64,000 nt of DNA from Paramecium sonneborni (GCA_905182985.1 CAJJDN010000113.1:314479-378478); one strand, 5' to 3'. Numbered from the stretch's first letter, positions 22,694-36,666 are shown. The notes: generated by a model not told the origin, from the sequence alone. Numbers and translations are program-made.

Positions 22694-24595
22694 ATGAATA
22701 ATAATAATAATTAGAATTTTACAATCTAAAATATCCCTGAACATATCAATCAATTAGTAAATTTTAAGAAATGGAGAAGAGTAGGTTCAAAATTACAAGC
22801 AGCAATCATGATAGGAATAATTGAATATTTTATTTATAATAATGAGATTGATAAATTAAAAGAAATAGTTTCGTCAACTTCATGTTAAGGAAGCGATAAA
22901 GCAAAAAAATTTAAATCCATTTTAGAATTAGGTTTTAAAAATTGTTAAGGAACATAAATTATTGATTATCTCTACTAATAACTAAAAGAAAAGGATTAAT
23001 ATAATAGTTCTCCATCAGAATTTTTTGAAGTATTTTTAAAGCAAAAATTTAAATATACACTTTCAGAGTGTGAATCGATTGAAAAAATTGAGAAGATTTT
23101 TAAGATAAAGTTGATAATTGAGAAATGGCCAGCTGCCATAAATTAAAATTGCTAACCTATAGATTCAAAAGACAAAAATACGATAATTATATTTAATTTG
23201 GATTAGAAGTTTTATGTAATTTAAAAAGATCTAAACCTTTAAAATCAATTCTGTTAATATTGCAAAATTGAAAAATAAGGAATACTAAAAATGTAATGTA
23301 AACATGTAATTTGTCTGACTTGCTTAAAGAATTTCTTCTTTAAAAATTAAAATGATGTAAATTGTAATTAAATTAACTGTCCATCAGTAATAAAATATTC
23401 AGAGTTCTAACTAATATTACAAAAACTTGGACATGTTCCTTTAAATCAAAATAATTAAGCAGATCAAATAAGCCCTTTAGAGAGTTGTGATATTTGTTAG
23501 ACAAAATTAAGTGTAGAATTCTTGTTAAGCCCTCGAGAATGTACTCATCAATTTTGTATTTAATGTTTACAAATCAAATTTAAAAATAATGTGCAGAATA
23601 ATTTTGATTGTCCTATGGATGATTGCAAAAGTAAATTAAAATAAATCTACTTACCTTCAAATTCAACCAGTTAATTATTAAAATCCTAAACAATATAAAA
23701 GTAAACAGACATAATTCGAAATTCTGATTCTTAATAAAAATAACAATTATTGTCTAATGCTATTATATCAAACAATTAGAAATCAATGGATATAAATTCT
23801 AAATGTAATTATTGTTTGAATTAACCAAAAGATCATATTTTATATAAATTAAAATGCAATCATATGATGTGTTGGTTATGCTTTTTAAAAATTTAAAATA
23901 GGCATAAAGGATAATTCATGTGTTATGTGTCAAATTGTTAAGTAATTATCGAATTGACAGATTTAATTTAATATTTTTCTATTACTTAAAATTAAACGAT
24001 ATAATCAATATGTGGTAATTGCGATTCACAATGCAATAAAAAGGAATCATTTTGTAATACAAATTGTAATCATTGTATTTGTTTCTAATGTGTCATTAAT
24101 ATTTATAAATTATAAAGAACCCCTAAGTGTATTCGATGTAATATAATAATAAATGAGGATTTTCTGGATGAATATTATTTTAAATAATAAGTTCATTCAA
24201 CAAAAGATACATCAGAATTAAAAAGATATGATCCAGAGTTTTAAAAAGATTGCACATTTTGTCATTCACCTTTTACAGAATACAATAGATAATAAAATTT
24301 GGATTGCAAATATCATGCAATAGGTACATGCTGTGCAATTTTTCCTTTAGATTGCCCATAATGTTAAATGTAATCGTTGATTATGGAAAAATGTATTGAA
24401 ATTATTCTAAATTAGAAAAATTACATTTTTTTTTATTTTATTATGATTAAGACTTTATTTAGTGTAACACTTAAGGTAAATAAAAATGATAAAATACATT
24501 TATTGTTTTAAAATGATTATTTGAAAAAATACAAGTTTTTTTATAATGATATTTATTCGTTAAAAAAAATAATGGATTTCTCTAAAACTTATTGA
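22694..24595 (+). CDS. protein with five tandem RING-like Cys/His zinc units
   Basis: One uninterrupted ORF of 634 codons. After a helical N-terminal region (~150 aa), five Cys-rich units follow at about 23250-23390, 23480-23640, 23800-23945, 24010-24150 and 24250-24380. Each starts Cys-x2-Cys, continues with a Cys-x-His-x2-Cys-x2-Cys-type core (e.g. QCKHVICLTC, ECTHQFCIQC, KCNHMMCWLC) and ends with a Cys pair. The spacing resembles RING/RBR fingers of ubiquitin ligases. E3 activity is inference; five units in one chain is unusual. The last ~70 residues are hydrophobic/aromatic and low in cysteine. Confidence 0.75.
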
Positions 24596-24713
24596 TTCTT
24601 TTAATTTTGATGAAATTATAAAATTGCATAAGTTTATAAATTAAAATTTGAAATGGATATTCGATGAATAAAGATGCGCAAAAGATATTAGGTAGAGAAA
24701 TACTAATGAAATA

Positions 24714-27272
24714 TCAAAAAAATATGAAAAATATAATCAAAGCCACTTTTAAGAGTTTATAGTAAATATTCTCAAAAGTTTCTCTATCGGTTAGTTTTTT
24801 AGTTGTGCATAAGAGAGTTGAAAGTGCATCTGGGAAATGAGAATATTCTGGAAGGTCGGATGCAGCAATAATATAAATTGAATATGTTTGATATGGTTAT
24901 AAATTGGATAATTTTATAGGAGTTGCTAAATTCGTAACATGAGCATTAGCAGATGGAGTTTGAACATTAATAATGTTTAATCCTTTGTAAATTTGAAATG
25001 GAGTAGAAACATCACTTTTTAAAGCAACAGCAAAAATATAACGATAAGATCGTAAAGATATGAATTATTTAAAATGAAAGATGAAATTGTACAGCTACAT
25101 TGATTGCAGAGATTGAAACAAATAGTAGGTAAATATTCATTAATCTTTTAAATTGGGCATCAGAGTTAATTCTACTAATCAGATCTTAAGGTTATCAACA
25201 ATTATCAGTATCATTAAATGATATGATATACATTTATAACGATTTTCCAACTTGGTAAGCTGAGTATGAAAACAATATAGTTCATAATTGTAACAATTTA
25301 GGCTTAATTAGCTGAGAAATGGATAAAACTAATTTTACTTCTATTTTTGGTTGAGAAATTAAGTATAAATTAATCTGATGCAATTCCTTCTTAATTTTTG
25401 AGTCCAATATAAAATGCGTAATCAGTTTAAACATATAAATTCAGAGGAATACTGGATTTGGCCAAAATATTTAAATACCCGTTTTTGGATAAGGAGGACT
25501 TATAATGCGGATGTCCTAAACTTAGTAAATAGGAAATTGAAGGTTTGGTAATTCTATTTAAACAGTACATATAATAGGCTTCTGCTACAGTGATTGAGAA
25601 ATTGGATTATAAAAAATTAATTTAGAAATTGCAGAAGAACTTTATCTGATTAATTTCAATTTACATGGTAGCTGAATACTCTTTAATATTCTCAACAGAA
25701 AATTTAGTCAATTTTGGTTATAGATTGGTAGCATCACTATATCTAACAATTTATTAAGATGGTAAAGTATATAAGGAATTATCAATAAAGTAAAATATGA
25801 GACAACTTCAGTTAAAATATATAATTGAGTTTACCTGATCAATTCAGCATAATTTTAATGAACTCTGAAAGTTTTTGAATTAATTTCTAATTGAAAGACT
25901 ATTTTGATGGAAGAGCCATTACTTAGTCAGCTTCTATGTCATAAGTATCGTATTGAGCATTTTCAGTGGAGATTGCCATTATAAGTAAACTACCTCCATT
26001 AGGGATAGGATACAAAGCAGTGACTTAAAAATTGAGTATTTTGGAAATAACAATAACTTTGGACTTTTTGATAGGCGTATAATAGGGTCATATTGATAAG
26101 ATATAGCTAACCAGGTAGAGTTATCATTTCCAACACTACTAAATTTCCATTATAATAGGTGTATCTACCACTTTATCTGATACCATTTCTAAATTCACTA
26201 GTATTATAATTCTCTTCTGTATTTGGATTAATTAAATTTTAGATCTCAACAAAAAAGGAATTGTAAGTATTGTGTTTCAGGTAATGAAAGAATTCTATTG
26301 TAAACAGTTAGATCAGTTTTAATAATGCTTTGAGATGATCTTATAATGAAGCATATAAATTCAAAATTGTTGTCGATAACTTAAATATTAAAATATATAT
26401 TTACTCCTTAATCATACCAATTAAATTATGCTCGACTATCCAATTTGAGATTTATGATTATTTAAACACAAGTAGATTCCTATTCATATAAACTATTTTA
26501 GCTCGTAAAACTGTAGTTGGTAAGGACTTACTCAAAGTTGAATTAACATCTAGCTAAGTGAAGATGAAATTCCTCCAAAATAACATAATTTGATTATAGG
26601 GGAAGTTGTTTAAAATTGCCATTATTATTCAACATCAATAATAATTTTATTAGCTGAATTCTTAATACTATTGATAGTAAATTATAAATTAGTAGGAGAA
26701 ATAGCATAAGGGTTTGAAATGTTGCGATGTTTGGATTATATGAAGTAGATTCTAAAATTGTGAAAGTAAAATTGGTATCACATTGTTCAATAATATTTGA
26801 TCCATCATATGTAGTTTAAGATTTGTAATTTATAAATAAAAACCTTAGGGCAAATCTTTAAGGAATTTATTTAGAAATTATATAATGCCTAATCATTTAC
26901 AATATTAGTGCTATTATCATCAATTTTAATGACCATGTCATTCAAATGAAGTGCATAATCTGCTATTCCAATAGTTCCAAATATCAAATTTTCATCAAAA
27001 ACATTCTACCCAAGTTTAGACCTTACAATGAAGTTTCCTGTTCCCCCTTTCTTCTCAGGGTTCTTTACATTTTTGATTCTTACAATAATAATCTCATTGA
27101 TTTATATATCGTTTTCCATATAAAAGCTTACCAAGAAATCTACTTATTGAACAAATATGTCAACAAGTATAGTCTAAAACAAGATAATTTATAACGCACC
27201 ATGGCTGATTCTGGGATTATCTCGAATGTGAAATTTGCAAATTCGTATCAATTTAATATTGATAGGGTTATT
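24714..27272 (-). pseudogene. decayed gene of a ciliate secreted/surface repeat protein
   Basis: All three minus frames contain good protein pieces that follow one another but cannot be joined by GT...AG introns. Examples are INEIIIVRIKNVKNP...TGNF (about 27000-27080), FTINSIKNSANKIIID (about 26610-26690), VEIQNLINPNTEE (about 26190-26250), ALYPIPNGGSLLIMA (about 25980-26020) and FPDALSTLLCTT (about 24800-24840). The 'INxxxNP...TGNF' and 'PIPxGG' patterns recall the beta-rich repeats of large ciliate cysteine-rich surface proteins (from memory, no search). The last exon ends with a hydrophobic helix and TGA at 24714. At least five single-base frame changes are needed, so it is either a pseudogene or a stretch of poor sequence. 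Confidence 0.6.
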
Positions 27273-27352
27273 GAATCAGATGTTGGTCATAAGGCACTGC
27301 AGGGTATGTTTTATAGTTTTATTAAAATTAAAAGCATATTAAAATAAATTAT

Positions 27353-30300
27353 ATGAAATAGCTCTCACTTTTGATATTTGAATATCTGAAGACCAAGTTT
27401 CAGCATGTAGCCACTAAATAAGTGAAATATAAGTATCATGTAACTAAGTCTTTGTATCACAGCTAGAAATGGAATAGGGAGAGTGCATGAATATCTTGAA
27501 CAATAAAGGAAATAAGGTTACGACCACTTACTTTAATTTTTCACTATTAAACCTCTTTTTCAAATAATTTCAACGTATTGGAGTGGTAATTTATTTTATC
27601 GTGATGATTCTTCATTTCTCTGTCTTTGGAACTACTGATGAAGAACTTATTGTTTATGTAGTTCCTTTAACAATGCATTTGGTGCTATAAATATCTAAGT
27701 CTCTTTACTTTGATCATATAAAGAGAAAGGAGGATTAAATTGTCAATGACAGGAAAGTTACACGTTTTCGGAGACTTAGAAGAGACAAACCAAAATAATT
27801 AATGACTCAATAATAACAACAACAATAGTCATCCTTTAAAAAACCTAAAACATCCCTTTATGAGAATTGTTCTTGGTAATAGATTGAATTAGGGGATATT
27901 ATTTATTTAAAACGAAATGAAATATGTCCAGCTGATATGTTATTATTGGATGTGTCTGATGAAATACTTTAAGTCTAAACTCAAAATTTTCGAGGTCAAA
28001 CTATTGATTAAATAAGACAGCCTACTTAATTAACTATGCTAAAAAACGGGCGTAATAGATTATAAGGATTTGATTATAAAAAATTATTAACTGGTAGTAT
28101 CCAATATAACATATAAGATGCTTAAATCTTCGGATTCATTAAATTAAAAAAAGATCCGAAAGGAGAATAATTTGAAAACAGAAACATCTTATTTAGAGAA
28201 GAATAATTAAAAACTTGTTAATATGTGATAGGAGTAGTGTTATAGACTGGTAATAATTGTTTTTGTTATTTAAATATGGAGAAATAAGAAAAGAAATCAT
28301 TTTTTGTGTAGAAATCTAGTATGTTTTTTGCTTTAACCCTTGGGATATCTTTGATGATTTCAATATTTAGTTGGTTTTTAGCTTCATTTGCAGCATGTTT
28401 GCCATATAATTAAGCTGATTTTGATGGTATAACTCTTGCTTTTTATTTACTTTAATATTTAAAGACAACTCCAATATTTTTTTATAATTGTATTGATTTG
28501 ATAGAAGTGATTAATGCTCACATAAAATTTACAAAATACAAAGGATAAGAAAATGCAAATATTGATTATTTACAATTGAATCCAGTGTCTGTTGGAGATA
28601 TGGTGATGACTGAATATGTCTGTTTTGATAAAACAGGTACAATAACTACTGGAGAATGTAGAATACATACTATAATTGTTGAAGATACAATGTATAAGTT
28701 TAGCTATAACAAAATGAATAAAAATTAATGGAATATATTCAAAGATAATATTCAAAATTAAGTTAAATAAGACCCAAACTTTTAAATGGAGGAAATAGAA
28801 GAATCTGATTTGGATGTGCAATCTAAAAAAATAAGACATACAGGAATTTTTAAATTAACAATTCAACATAGAACTTCTAAAAAGATACCTAGTTATGAAT
28901 CAGGTAGATAAGATCTAGTTTCAAGTAAGAGTATTGCAAATCCTATGGATGATGGAGATGGTGAAATTGAGAATATGAGATTAGAAGATTTTGATGATAC
29001 TCATTATAGAATAACTCCATAACTTTGTACTAACAAGCCAAAACCATTTTTTAATAAAAAAGCATTTGCTACAGCACCAGTTTAAATAAATGTTAGTTAA
29101 GGAGGAGGTATGCATTAACTTTAAGAGGATGAAATGCTTATTAAGCAATCATCATATAAGGATGAGTAGAGATCTTTTGATAACAAATCAATAATGAGTA
29201 GAAAGATTATAGAAAATTCACCAAGAGATGCAAAAAGACAACAAAGCATTAAAAAATCTATGTAAATGGATAAAGTTGCTGAAGAAGATTTAGAGATTAT
29301 CTTTTCAAGAGAAAATGATTTCTATAAACATCTTGTTAATGGGTTAAACAAGTTAATATATTAAGAAGCTATTTTGTCTCTTCTTCTATGTTAAGAGATC
29401 GTTTCTAGATATTCTCCAAGTGAGGATCATTTTATGCATGATTCAACATAATTTACTTTTGATCAAGAGCTTTTGAGATTTGTAAGTTTGTTAGATATTA
29501 AATTTTTGTGTTGTAATGAATTCAATGGCAAAATTGTCTACATTATAGATTTCTTTGGGGAAGTTCTTGAATTTCAAGTTATGGCAAATTATCATAATGG
29601 AACATAATAAGGAGTTTTAATACTTTATCCTGATAAGTTGTAAGAGAAATTTCTTTTGATTAATGAAAGTGATCCTATGGAAAGTTTACAGTATATTTTC
29701 ATAATGAGGGAAGAAACCAATTCTTTGCCTATGTATATTGATGTTGACAAAGGAAGCAGAGAATATTGGGATAAAGTATTCTCCAAATTGCATATGTGTG
29801 GTATGAGATCAGTTATTTATTCAAAAATCTACCTAAAAGATAAAGATGCAAGTCTTTTTATGTCTAGATATTAAGGTGAAGAAGGTATGAAGGCTTTCAA
29901 TGAAATATCCAAAGATATGTAAATTGTTTAAGTTGTTGGAGTCAAAGAATAGATGAGAAAAGACACTAAACCTTTAATCCATCAAATGAAATAAGCTGAT
30001 CTGAGCTTATATCTCTTGAGTGGAGATGAAATCAGCAGAGTCTTACCTATCGCATTTAAATCAAAAATTGTTAATTAAAATGACACTCTTCTGTACTTAG
30101 ATAATGAAAATGCCAGAGTTGTTATGAAAAATCACCTTACTATTATTTCTTAATATTTAAAATTAGATGAATAAACTACATCCAAACCTATGAGAATGAG
30201 TACTCTTGACAAACATCATAGGTCATTCATATAAGAGGAAAGATGTATAACTTATCCTGATATCAAATCATTCAGCATTGTTTTAAGTGGAGATTACTTT

Positions 30301-33300
30301 AATGACATTCTCTAAGACAGTTATTTATTATCTCACTTTATGTTTCTCTTATATCTTTGTAATTCTTTGGTTGCTTATAAGTTTAATTCCCAATAAAAGG
30401 CCAAAATCATTAACATTATCTAAACTCAATTTATTGGCAATAAACGTGTCCTAGCTGTTGGTGACTCCTATAATGATATTCATATGTTTTGCTAATCAAA
30501 TATTGGAGTTCAATATTGCCATTATCCTATTTAAAATTAGTCTTATTAGAGAGGCAATACTAAATTAAAATTAAATAGAAAAGTCACTTCTAATAAATTA
30601 TTAGATAACCCTTTAAATCGTAAATTCATTTAAAATGATATGTGGATTATACCCACAGCTGATGTGTGTTTAAAGGATTACGTAAATTTAAGTGCCTTAA
30701 TGTTTTTTGAGAGTAGAATTTTTGCTGAAGTCTATGATGATTTATTAGTTTTCTCTTTTTATAGATCTTTACTTATAATTTATATATTATTTCTCTATTA
30801 TGCAACCTATTGTAGTTAAAATAATACTATTTTTACAGGTACATGGCTAACTGTTTATTAGAGTATCTTGTTATTTATTCAATAATTAGTAAGTTTAAAA
30901 TCTAAAATGCAAAGATAATATGATAAAGATTCTATCACTTATATCGATCAATTTAAGAATAACATAAAAATATTCAAAAAAAAGAAAGTTTTATCATTTA
31001 TTTTGAAAATAAATGGGAATGCTTTGTTAGATGCTGCGTTGCTCTATATTTCCTTAAGAATATTAGATGATATTGCTATTGATTCATTTAAATAAATGCT
31101 ATTAATCCTATTGATTTTAAGTGATATTGTTAAATTAATTGTTTCAACCAATTACAGTAAATATGCTTGGATTGCCTTTATTAGCACATATTTTGTTTGT
31201 TGGCTCATAATGGCAATTTTGACAGCATACTTTGATAATATGGATGGTTTTGTAGAATTTTTAATTTTACCATAAACTTGGCTATCACTCTTTTCATATG
31301 GATTTGCACAATATTGTTTAAGTAGTATAATTGAAATGATTTAACCACTTTTTTGTTAATCATTGATTGACAAACAACAATATGATGAAGTTTAAAATTA
31401 TATTATTAAACCTTCGAAAAATGGTGCCAAAAAATATCATAATTTGATCAGGAGATTTGCGCAATTAGCAGGAAAAGTTTTTAAGAAAAATAAGGATGAA
31501 ATGGATATTGCTATATAAGATGTAATTTGTGAATTAAAAGTTAATTCTGATAAAATCAATCGATTTACCCTAAGATTCCTCAACAAGGACACCGAAATGA
31601 AATTTAAAAGAATGTCAAAATTGAGATGGATTAAGTTTGAAAAACTCAAATTAGGTTTATCATTAATATTTTTGGAAGTTTTTGCTTTAATCATTTACAT
31701 ACTGACTTATAAAACAGATATTCAAACTAAAACCTATTTTATTATTTATATCCTTAGTATTAGTGGTTAATCCTTATTGATAATAATGATTTTTTCAAGC
31801 ATTTATTAGAAAAATTTCTTTTAAATAAATTTAATTATAGCTATTATTAGACTGTTGACCAAAATGATATCTGATTTTGGATAGGATGGAACTTACGATA
31901 TATTATTAAGTTAGTCTTACATAGTAATAATAATATTTTCTAAATTGCATATTCCATTACTTAACTTTATAATTGCAACTTTATCAATAATAGGTTTTTT
32001 TNTGGCTAACTGTTTATTAGAGTATCTTGTTATTTATTCAATAATTAGTAAGTTTAAAATCTAAAATGCAAAGATAATATGATAAAGATTCTATCACTTA
32101 TATCGATCAATTTAAGAATAACATAAAAATATTCAAAAAAAAGAAAGTTTTATCATTTATTTTGAAAATAAATGGGAATGCTTTGTTAGATGCTGCGTTG
32201 CTCTATATTTCCTTAAGAATATTAGATGATATTGCTATTGATTCATTTAAATAAATGCTATTAATCCTATTGATTTTAAGTGATATTGTTAAATTAATTG
32301 TTTCAACCAATTACAGTAAATATGCTTGGATTGCCTTTATTAGCACATATTTTGTTTGTTGGCTCATAATGGCAATTTTGACAGCATACTTTGATAATAT
32401 GGATGGTTTTGTAGAATTTTTAATTTTACCATAAACTTGGCTATCACTCTTTTCATATGGATTTGCACAATATTGTTTAAGTAGTATAATTGAAATGATT
32501 TAACCACTTTTTTGTTAATCATTGATTGACAAACAACAATATGATGAAGTTTAAAATTATATTATTAAACCTTCGAAAAATGGTGCCAAAAAATATCATA
32601 ATTTGATCAGGAGATTTGCGCAATTAGCAGGAAAAGTTTTTAAGAAAAATAAGGATGAAATGGATATTGCTATATAAGATGTAATTTGTGAATTAAAAGT
32701 TAATTCTGATAAAATCAATCGATTTACCCTAAGATTCCTCAACAAGGACACCGAAATGAAATTTAAAAGAATGTCAAAATTGAGATGGATTAAGTTTGAA
32801 AAACTCAAATTAGGTTTATCATTAATATTTTTGGAAGTTTTTGCTTTAATCATTTACATACTGACTTATAAAACAGATATTCAAACTAAAACCTATTTTA
32901 TTATTTATATCCTTAGTATTAGTGGTTAATCCTTATTGATAATAATGATTTTTTCAAGCATTTATTAGAAAAATTTCTTTTAAATAAATTTAATTATAGC
33001 TATTATTAGACTGTTGACCAAAATGATATCTGATTTTGGATAGGATGGAACTTACGATATATTATTAAGTTAGTCTTACATAGTAATAATAATATTTTCT
33101 AAATTGCATATTCCATTACTTAACTTTATAATTGCAACTTTATCAATAATAGGTTTTTTTAGAAAGTTTAGCGTTGGGGAGGATTACTATCAAATTATTA
33201 ATGGTAATTTAATAGTTTTGATAACTTTAATTCTATTTATATCTTTATAATATAAATTGAATATGTTAGAAAAGTAAGATTTCATGATAACGGCGACACT

Positions 33301-36004
33301 AAATTAAGAGATGACATAAATGACAAATGTCTTATCGATACTTTTACCAAAATTTATAAGAGACAGAATCAATGCAAGTAAGATAAAAATTAAATATTTT
33401 AAGAGGGAATGTATGAAATACAGGAAAATTAAGGGGAAGTTTCAATATTATTCTGTGATATATGTGGATTTGATGATTTGATTGCGATAGAAAAAGAGAA
33501 CATAGTTAATTTATTGGATGATCTATTTAGAGGATTTGATGCATTATGTGTTTCAAATGGAATGTAAAAGATTGAGACTGTTGGAAAGACTTATATGGCA
33601 GCAGGAGGATTAAAAGCTGTTGATTAAGGAACCAAGTTTATTAATTAAAGTGCAGTGAAAAGAGTAATTGATTATGATATATTTAAGGCAGTTTAATTAT
33701 CTCTTGAAATGATGGAATATTCCAAGAAGTTTAAATTTGGATAAACTGGCAATATTAGAATTAAAATAGGAATTCATTATGGTCGAGTAATTGCAGGAGT
33801 TATTGGGCATCATAAACCTCAATTTTCATTGATTGGAGATACTGTTAATACAACTAGTAGAGTTTGTTCAACTGGGTAAGATGGAGAAATAACTATTTCT
33901 AATGAAGCTTATATGGAATTAAATATGCCAGACTTATAATTTAATTAGAGAAAGGTTAATGCTAAAGGTAAAGGAGAACTAATTACATGGTAAATCATCA
34001 CTTAAATTAAGAGAAATACAGATAAAAAAGAAAGAAAAAAGAAGGGACTGATTCCTAAATTTGATTAAAGTTAATAAGAATAATAATAAACTATGAATAG
34101 ATTAGAATCTGTAACCCCAAAATCTGAACATCGTTAATTAAAAATACCACACTAAAAATCATTTGATGTGTTAGCACGGGATTCTTATTCAAAAATTGAA
34201 TAATAATAGTCCCAAGATAATAATAATTCGATGAGTTAAAATTAATTAAAGGAGTCTTAATAAAAAGACTTAATTCCTTTAAGAAAAAAAGGTTAGAGAG
34301 GACCTACTCTAATTATGAAACAGTAAGAAAATAGATCTTCTTTAGCTCTGCAATTGTAACACTCAGGCAGCTAGAATGCTTTATAATAAACAAGTAATAG
34401 GAATCTTCCTCCTATCATTGTATATTAACCTGAAGAAAGTTTGCATTCTAATAATAATTTTAGAGAAGAGTCATTTCATGAAAAAAATCAAACAAATTTA
34501 CTCCATGATTTATCATAAAAGTTAAGAAGAGATTTATATATAGAAATGATTGACGAAACACCTGACTACGAAATTGAAATTGAAAAAATTTAATTCGATG
34601 AAGATGAATAAATTATAAGTGAAACACTTTAATTAGAGAAATCTAAATTTTATCTTGATTTCAAAGATAGCCAAAAAGATCTGGCCAAAGAATTCATGGA
34701 ATAAAAGGAAGGTATAAATATAGTTTTAATATTATTATTGCACTTTGTGTAATATATTTCCAAGACTGTCACTCTCTTATATATGTAGAATGAAAAAAAT
34801 TGGCTAATAGTTTTTGTATTAAGATTTATAGTTTCTATGATCTTGTTAATCTTAACATTACTTTAGAATAAGAAATTAAAACATCGATTTTACAAATATG
34901 AATATTTCCTTACTACTTATATTGCACTTTTAATCAGTATTATATTCGAATTGATTATTTTAACAAAGAAATCTGTAGAATTATAAGCAGCTGAAGGAAT
35001 CTTATTAATTTGTTTCTTTTCATCAATCCCAAACATTTAGATAAAATTCAAAATTTGCTTTAACTTTTGCTTTTTTGTAGCTTAATTATTAATAGTATTA
35101 ATTAAATACAAAGATTTATCTGTGGCTTATTATACAGTTTTCTAAAGTTGTATGACTTTCATAATTTAATACCATCTCTTTTTTTAAGACCTTGGTACCT
35201 TCAACAATAAAAGATCACTTGAAACTAAAAAGATGCAAACTCAAAATTTAGTAAAGTATTTGCTCCCATCTCATATATTAAAATAGTTTTTATCGAATAC
35301 TAATTAGAGAATGGTATTAGTTGATTAATTTGAAGATGCAACATTGTTATTTGCAGATATTGCTGGATTTACAGAATATTCTAGTTAAGTCGAGCCTGAA
35401 TAAGTTGTAAATATGCTTAGAAATTTATTCACTGAATTTGATAAAAAATGTTTAACTTAAAATGCTTATAAATTGTATACAATAGGAGATTGTTATGTTG
35501 CTTTTGGTATAGTTGATGTAACCTAAAGAAATCCAGCTTAAGAAGCTAAAAATGTAGTTGAATTAGGTTTTCAAATGATAGAAACAATAAGATAAGTGAG
35601 AACAATAATTGGTTTTGATGGATTAGATATGAGGATTGGAATTCATACAGTAAGATTGTATTTAATTTGTATTATAGGGTTGCGTAATTGGAGGAATTTT
35701 GGGTACTGAAATAGTGAGATATGATGTTTATGGAGCTGATGTAATGATTTCGAATAAAATGGAATCAAATGGAGAACGTGGTTAAGTTCAAGTGTCTGAA
35801 GAAACCAAACAGTTACTTGAACAAAGCTTTCCTGATCAATTTCTATTTACTTTTAATAAAGAGGTTGAATTTAAATCAATAAATCGAAAAACAAAAGGCT
35901 ACTTTATATAGCCAATCAGAAATGATAGTAATGATGATTTCGAAGATCCTAAGAACTTATAATTAGTTAAAGAAATTGACTAATAATATAATCGAAGATC
36001 ATGA
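27353..36004 (+). CDS. P4-ATPase/guanylyl cyclase fusion
   Basis: After removing the artefactual duplicate (1,159 bases) and three introns (23, 26 and 28 nt), the frame is exactly 2,472 codons. The N-terminal ~1,300 residues form a P4-type ATPase (flippase-like) module: NKVTTTYF at the start, phosphorylation site FDKTGT at about 28624, GDSYND hinge at about 30460, ten or so transmembrane helices. Then come two class III cyclase domains, each after a multi-helix membrane block: C1 about 33430-34000, C2 about 35330-35880. This domain order is known for guanylyl cyclases of Paramecium, Tetrahymena and Plasmodium. Residue Glu in KIETVG (C1) fits GTP use. The product cGMP regulates ciliary beating in Paramecium. 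As assembled, the repeat and the N at 32002 shift the frame. Confidence 0.93.
30844..33160. repeat. 1,158-bp exact tandem duplication joined by one N (assembly artefact)
   Basis: Bases 30844-32001 recur at 32003-33160, offset 1,159, with no difference seen by eye, and are separated by a single N at 32002. The duplicated segment lies in the membrane block between the ATPase and C1 cyclase domains. Removing one copy restores a continuous reading frame. Confidence 0.93.
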
Positions 36005-36042
36005 AGAATTAATTCAATGTTTATTTTTTAAATAATTAATTA

Positions 36043-36666
36043 TCAATGCCAACAATGTCTATCCCTACTCTATTTAGCCCTTATTAAAACTAAATCTTCT
36101 CTACTCAATTCAGCATCCACAGCCTTTTTATCTGTTTTATAACTCCACATTCCACTCTTTTAACGCATTTCTAGTGTCTATTTTTGTTTATGTATTTTCT
36201 TAGCCACTCCTGCAAATTTTTCTTCTAATCTATCCTCCAAACTTTTCATTTCTTCAACTGTTGGTTTTTTACGAAATTAATAAGGTTTGAATACTGGAAT
36301 ATCTTAACCAAATGCCTCTCTTATTAATAACGATTTTTAATTCAACATTGTTAAAATTTCTCTAGATTCCATTTCTAATGTCTACTCATTTAGAACCACT
36401 AAAAAATCTCCAGCTTCCAATTGCTTTAAAAATTAAGTGTCCTAACCATGTACTGATGTCCCAGAAGTAAATATCATTCCTAAACCATCTTATAATGGTT
36501 TATCAATCACTACTCTCTTTGCTGGTCCTTTCTCTTGAATCTTTTCTAAAAATTGTTGTTCATCTTAAGCAAGTTCCTCTCTTTCTACTTTATTTCTTAT
36601 CTTTTATTCATTTTTCTCTTGCTTTTCTCCAAATTATCCTTTGAATTTTAACTTCCCAAGACTCAT
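36043..36666 (-). CDS. conserved hypothetical protein with small beta-barrel-like domain (207 aa)
   Basis: Intronless, exactly 208 codons. N-terminal Gly/Lys-rich start, then a helical charged stretch. Residues ~50-110 contain beta strands with GLGMIFTSGTSVHG, LEAGDFLVVL and EMESREILTML segments, a pattern I associate with widespread uncharacterised proteins in protists and plants. The C-terminal part is basic and helical, ending CWH. Probably cytosolic; no catalytic motif. Its 3' end faces the guanylyl cyclase 3' end, 38 bp away. Confidence 0.7.

Noticed and set aside
26946..27194. Plus-strand standard-code ORF of 82 codons
   Set aside because: Antisense to better coding pieces of the decayed minus-strand gene; hydrophobic low-complexity composition.
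27201..27300. ATG at 27201 (MADSGIISNVK...) as start of the guanylyl cyclase
   Set aside because: Cannot be joined in frame to the ATPase module with a short intron, whereas ATG 27353 plus a 23-nt intron gives an exact 2,472-codon frame.
31437..32853. Two identical 85-codon minus ORFs
   Set aside because: Antisense shadows inside the duplicated guanylyl cyclase segment.
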